32,963 nt of DNA from JAFGBM01 sp964610155 (GTDB taxonomy: Bacteria; Actinomycetota; Actinomycetes; Actinomycetales; Demequinaceae): the NCBI GenBank assembly GCA_964610155.1, contig CAZSUY010000014.1, forward strand, positions 1 to 32,963. Reading direction: 5' to 3'. A program made the translations under genes and the position numbers. The notes below the pieces were generated by a model that searched no databases, was not told the DNA's origin, and worked only from the letters and a program-made list of their open reading frames with translations. Below, piece by piece: positions 31,992-32,963 of the stretch (the stretch's first letter is position 1; every line of letters begins with the position of its first letter).

Positions 31992-32963
31992 CTAGAACAA
32001 CGTCGGCACTGGCGTTGGCACAAGCGTCGGCACCTTAACCTGCCCGGTATTGAAGGACTCGGTAGTGGAGGTCCGGTCGTCAGGGCGGCTCAGCCCATGG
32101 GCACGGATGAGGAGCCGGAGGCGTTCGGCGAGCTCGTGCCGGTACCCCTTGGGAATATCGGATCGGTCGCCATATAGCTGGCGGTAGCGCGGGATCAGGT
32201 CGGGACGTTCGCGGGCGAGCCACGCCGCGTAGCCCTCCTTGACCCCGGGGCGCAGGTGAAGCACCTCGTAAGAGACGGCCGCGGCGCCGGCTTCGCGGAT
32301 CCGCCGGAGGGCGTCGTCGAGGTGCTCGTCAGAGTCCGTGAGAAAGGGCAGGATCGGCGCCATGTAGACGAAGGGTTCGAACCCCGCCTCGCGGACGGCC
32401 GTGACGGTGGCGAGGCGCGCAGCCGTCGTTGGGGTGCCGGGCTCGATGGACCGTTGGATCTCGTCGTCGAAAATGCCGATGGAAAGGCCTATTTGGACGC
32501 GGACGTCCCGGGCGGCGTCGGCGAGGAGGGGGAGGTCGCGTCGGAGGACGCTGCCCTTGGTGAGAATGGTGAGGGGCGTGCCCGACCGGGCGAGGGCGGT
32601 GATGATGCCGGGCATGAGGCGGTATCGGCCCTCGGCACGCTGGTAGGCGTCGGTGTTGGCGCCGATGGCGACGGGCTGACGGGCCCAGGAGGGGCGGGCG
32701 AGCTCGGCCTTGAGCACGTCGACGATGTTGACCTTCACGATGAGCTGGGTCTCGAATTCGCGCCCGGAGCTGAGGCCGAGGTAGGTGTGGGTGGGCCGTG
32801 CGAAGCAGTACACGCACGCGTGGCTGCACCCTCGGAAGGGGTTAATGGTCCATCGGAACGGCATCTTGCTGGCATCGCTGACGCGGTTGAGGGCGCTCTT
32901 GGCGAGCACCTCGTGGAAGGTGATTCCCTCGAACTCGGGGGTCTGGACGGAGCGGATGAGGTT
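31992..32963 (-). CDS. radical SAM protein, SplB/Rv2578c-like (5' end outside window)
   Basis: Partial gene. The frame is open to the right edge, and the 18 codons beyond GTG 32909 (including RSVQTPEFEGITFHE) match the usual N-terminal lead-in of this family, so the true start lies outside the window. The radical SAM cluster motif is GCSHACVYCFAR (CxxxCxxC), followed by IGANTDAYQRAEG, LTILTKGS and the C-terminal EGYAAWLARERPDLIPRYRQLYG. Related proteins are annotated as Rv2578c-family or spore-photoproduct-lyase-like DNA repair enzymes, but the actual reaction is not established. The C-terminal tail is PTLVPTPVPTLF, a Pro-Thr repeat. Confidence 0.9.
   Translation of the reverse strand, partial: NLIRSVQTPEFEGITFHEVLAKSALNRVSDASKMPFRWTINPFRGCSHACVYCFARPTHTYLGLSSGREFETQLIVKVNIVDVLKAELARPSWARQPVAIGANTDAYQRAEGRYRLMPGIITALARSGTPLTILTKGSVLRRDLPLLADAARDVRVQIGLSIGIFDDEIQRSIEPGTPTTAARLATVTAVREAGFEPFVYMAPILPFLTDSDEHLDDALRRIREAGAAAVSYEVLHLRPGVKEGYAAWLARERPDLIPRYRQLYGDRSDIPKGYRHELAERLRLLIRAHGLSRPDDRTSTTESFNTGQVKVPTLVPTPVPTLF

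Overview
The window comes from a high-GC Gram-positive actinobacterium. The evidence is the partial 16S rRNA gene, whose leader carries the TTGAGAACTCAACAG antitermination box typical of the group, the canonical argC-J-B-D-F-R-G-H cluster, a SCO7613-type polytopic membrane protein, and very GC-biased codon use. The 16S sequence looks like order Micrococcales, but I cannot place it more finely without a database.

Layout. Bases 1-384 are the 5' end of a 16S rRNA gene on the minus strand. It has a clear promoter (643-671) and a roughly 250-nt structured leader. A 1503-residue zinc-ribbon/multi-TM membrane protein (1024-5535, plus) converges on tyrS (5568-6830, minus). Two very small membrane or secreted proteins follow (7019-7288 plus; 7349-7492 minus). 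Between them and argH lies the most unusual locus: a 6.9-kb gene (7838-14713, minus) for a 2291-residue exported protein. It combines an NlpC/P60 peptidase domain, about 1660 residues of Ala-rich helical repeats, and three copies of a paired-Cys domain. Just beyond its 3' end (7723-7800) is a diverged second copy of the last 26 codons of argH. The giant gene is therefore bracketed by argH 3' ends, which suggests insertion of an accessory unit at the end of the arginine operon.

The arginine operon runs on the minus strand from 23479 to 14895 (argC, argJ, argB, argD, argF, argR, argG, argH). ATGA stop/start overlaps link argC/J, J/B, D/F and F/R. Its promoter overlaps a palindrome and appears to drive a leaderless argC. 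The divergent neighbour at 23574 encodes a lipoprotein with a pilin-like C-terminal domain. Then come gdhA (TTG start), an atypical SDR/epimerase, a second lipoprotein of the same family, corA, a hipBA toxin-antitoxin pair with a visible promoter and operator, a histidine phosphatase, a small hypothetical gene, and a radical SAM gene that runs off the right edge.

Functionally the centre of the window is nitrogen and arginine metabolism: GdhA makes glutamate and ArgC-J-B-D-F-G-H converts it to arginine under ArgR. Around it sits a set of envelope genes (the giant NlpC/P60 fibre, two lipoproteins, small membrane proteins). Several single genes have a -10 hexamer only 6-9 nt before the start codon, which points to frequent leaderless transcripts.
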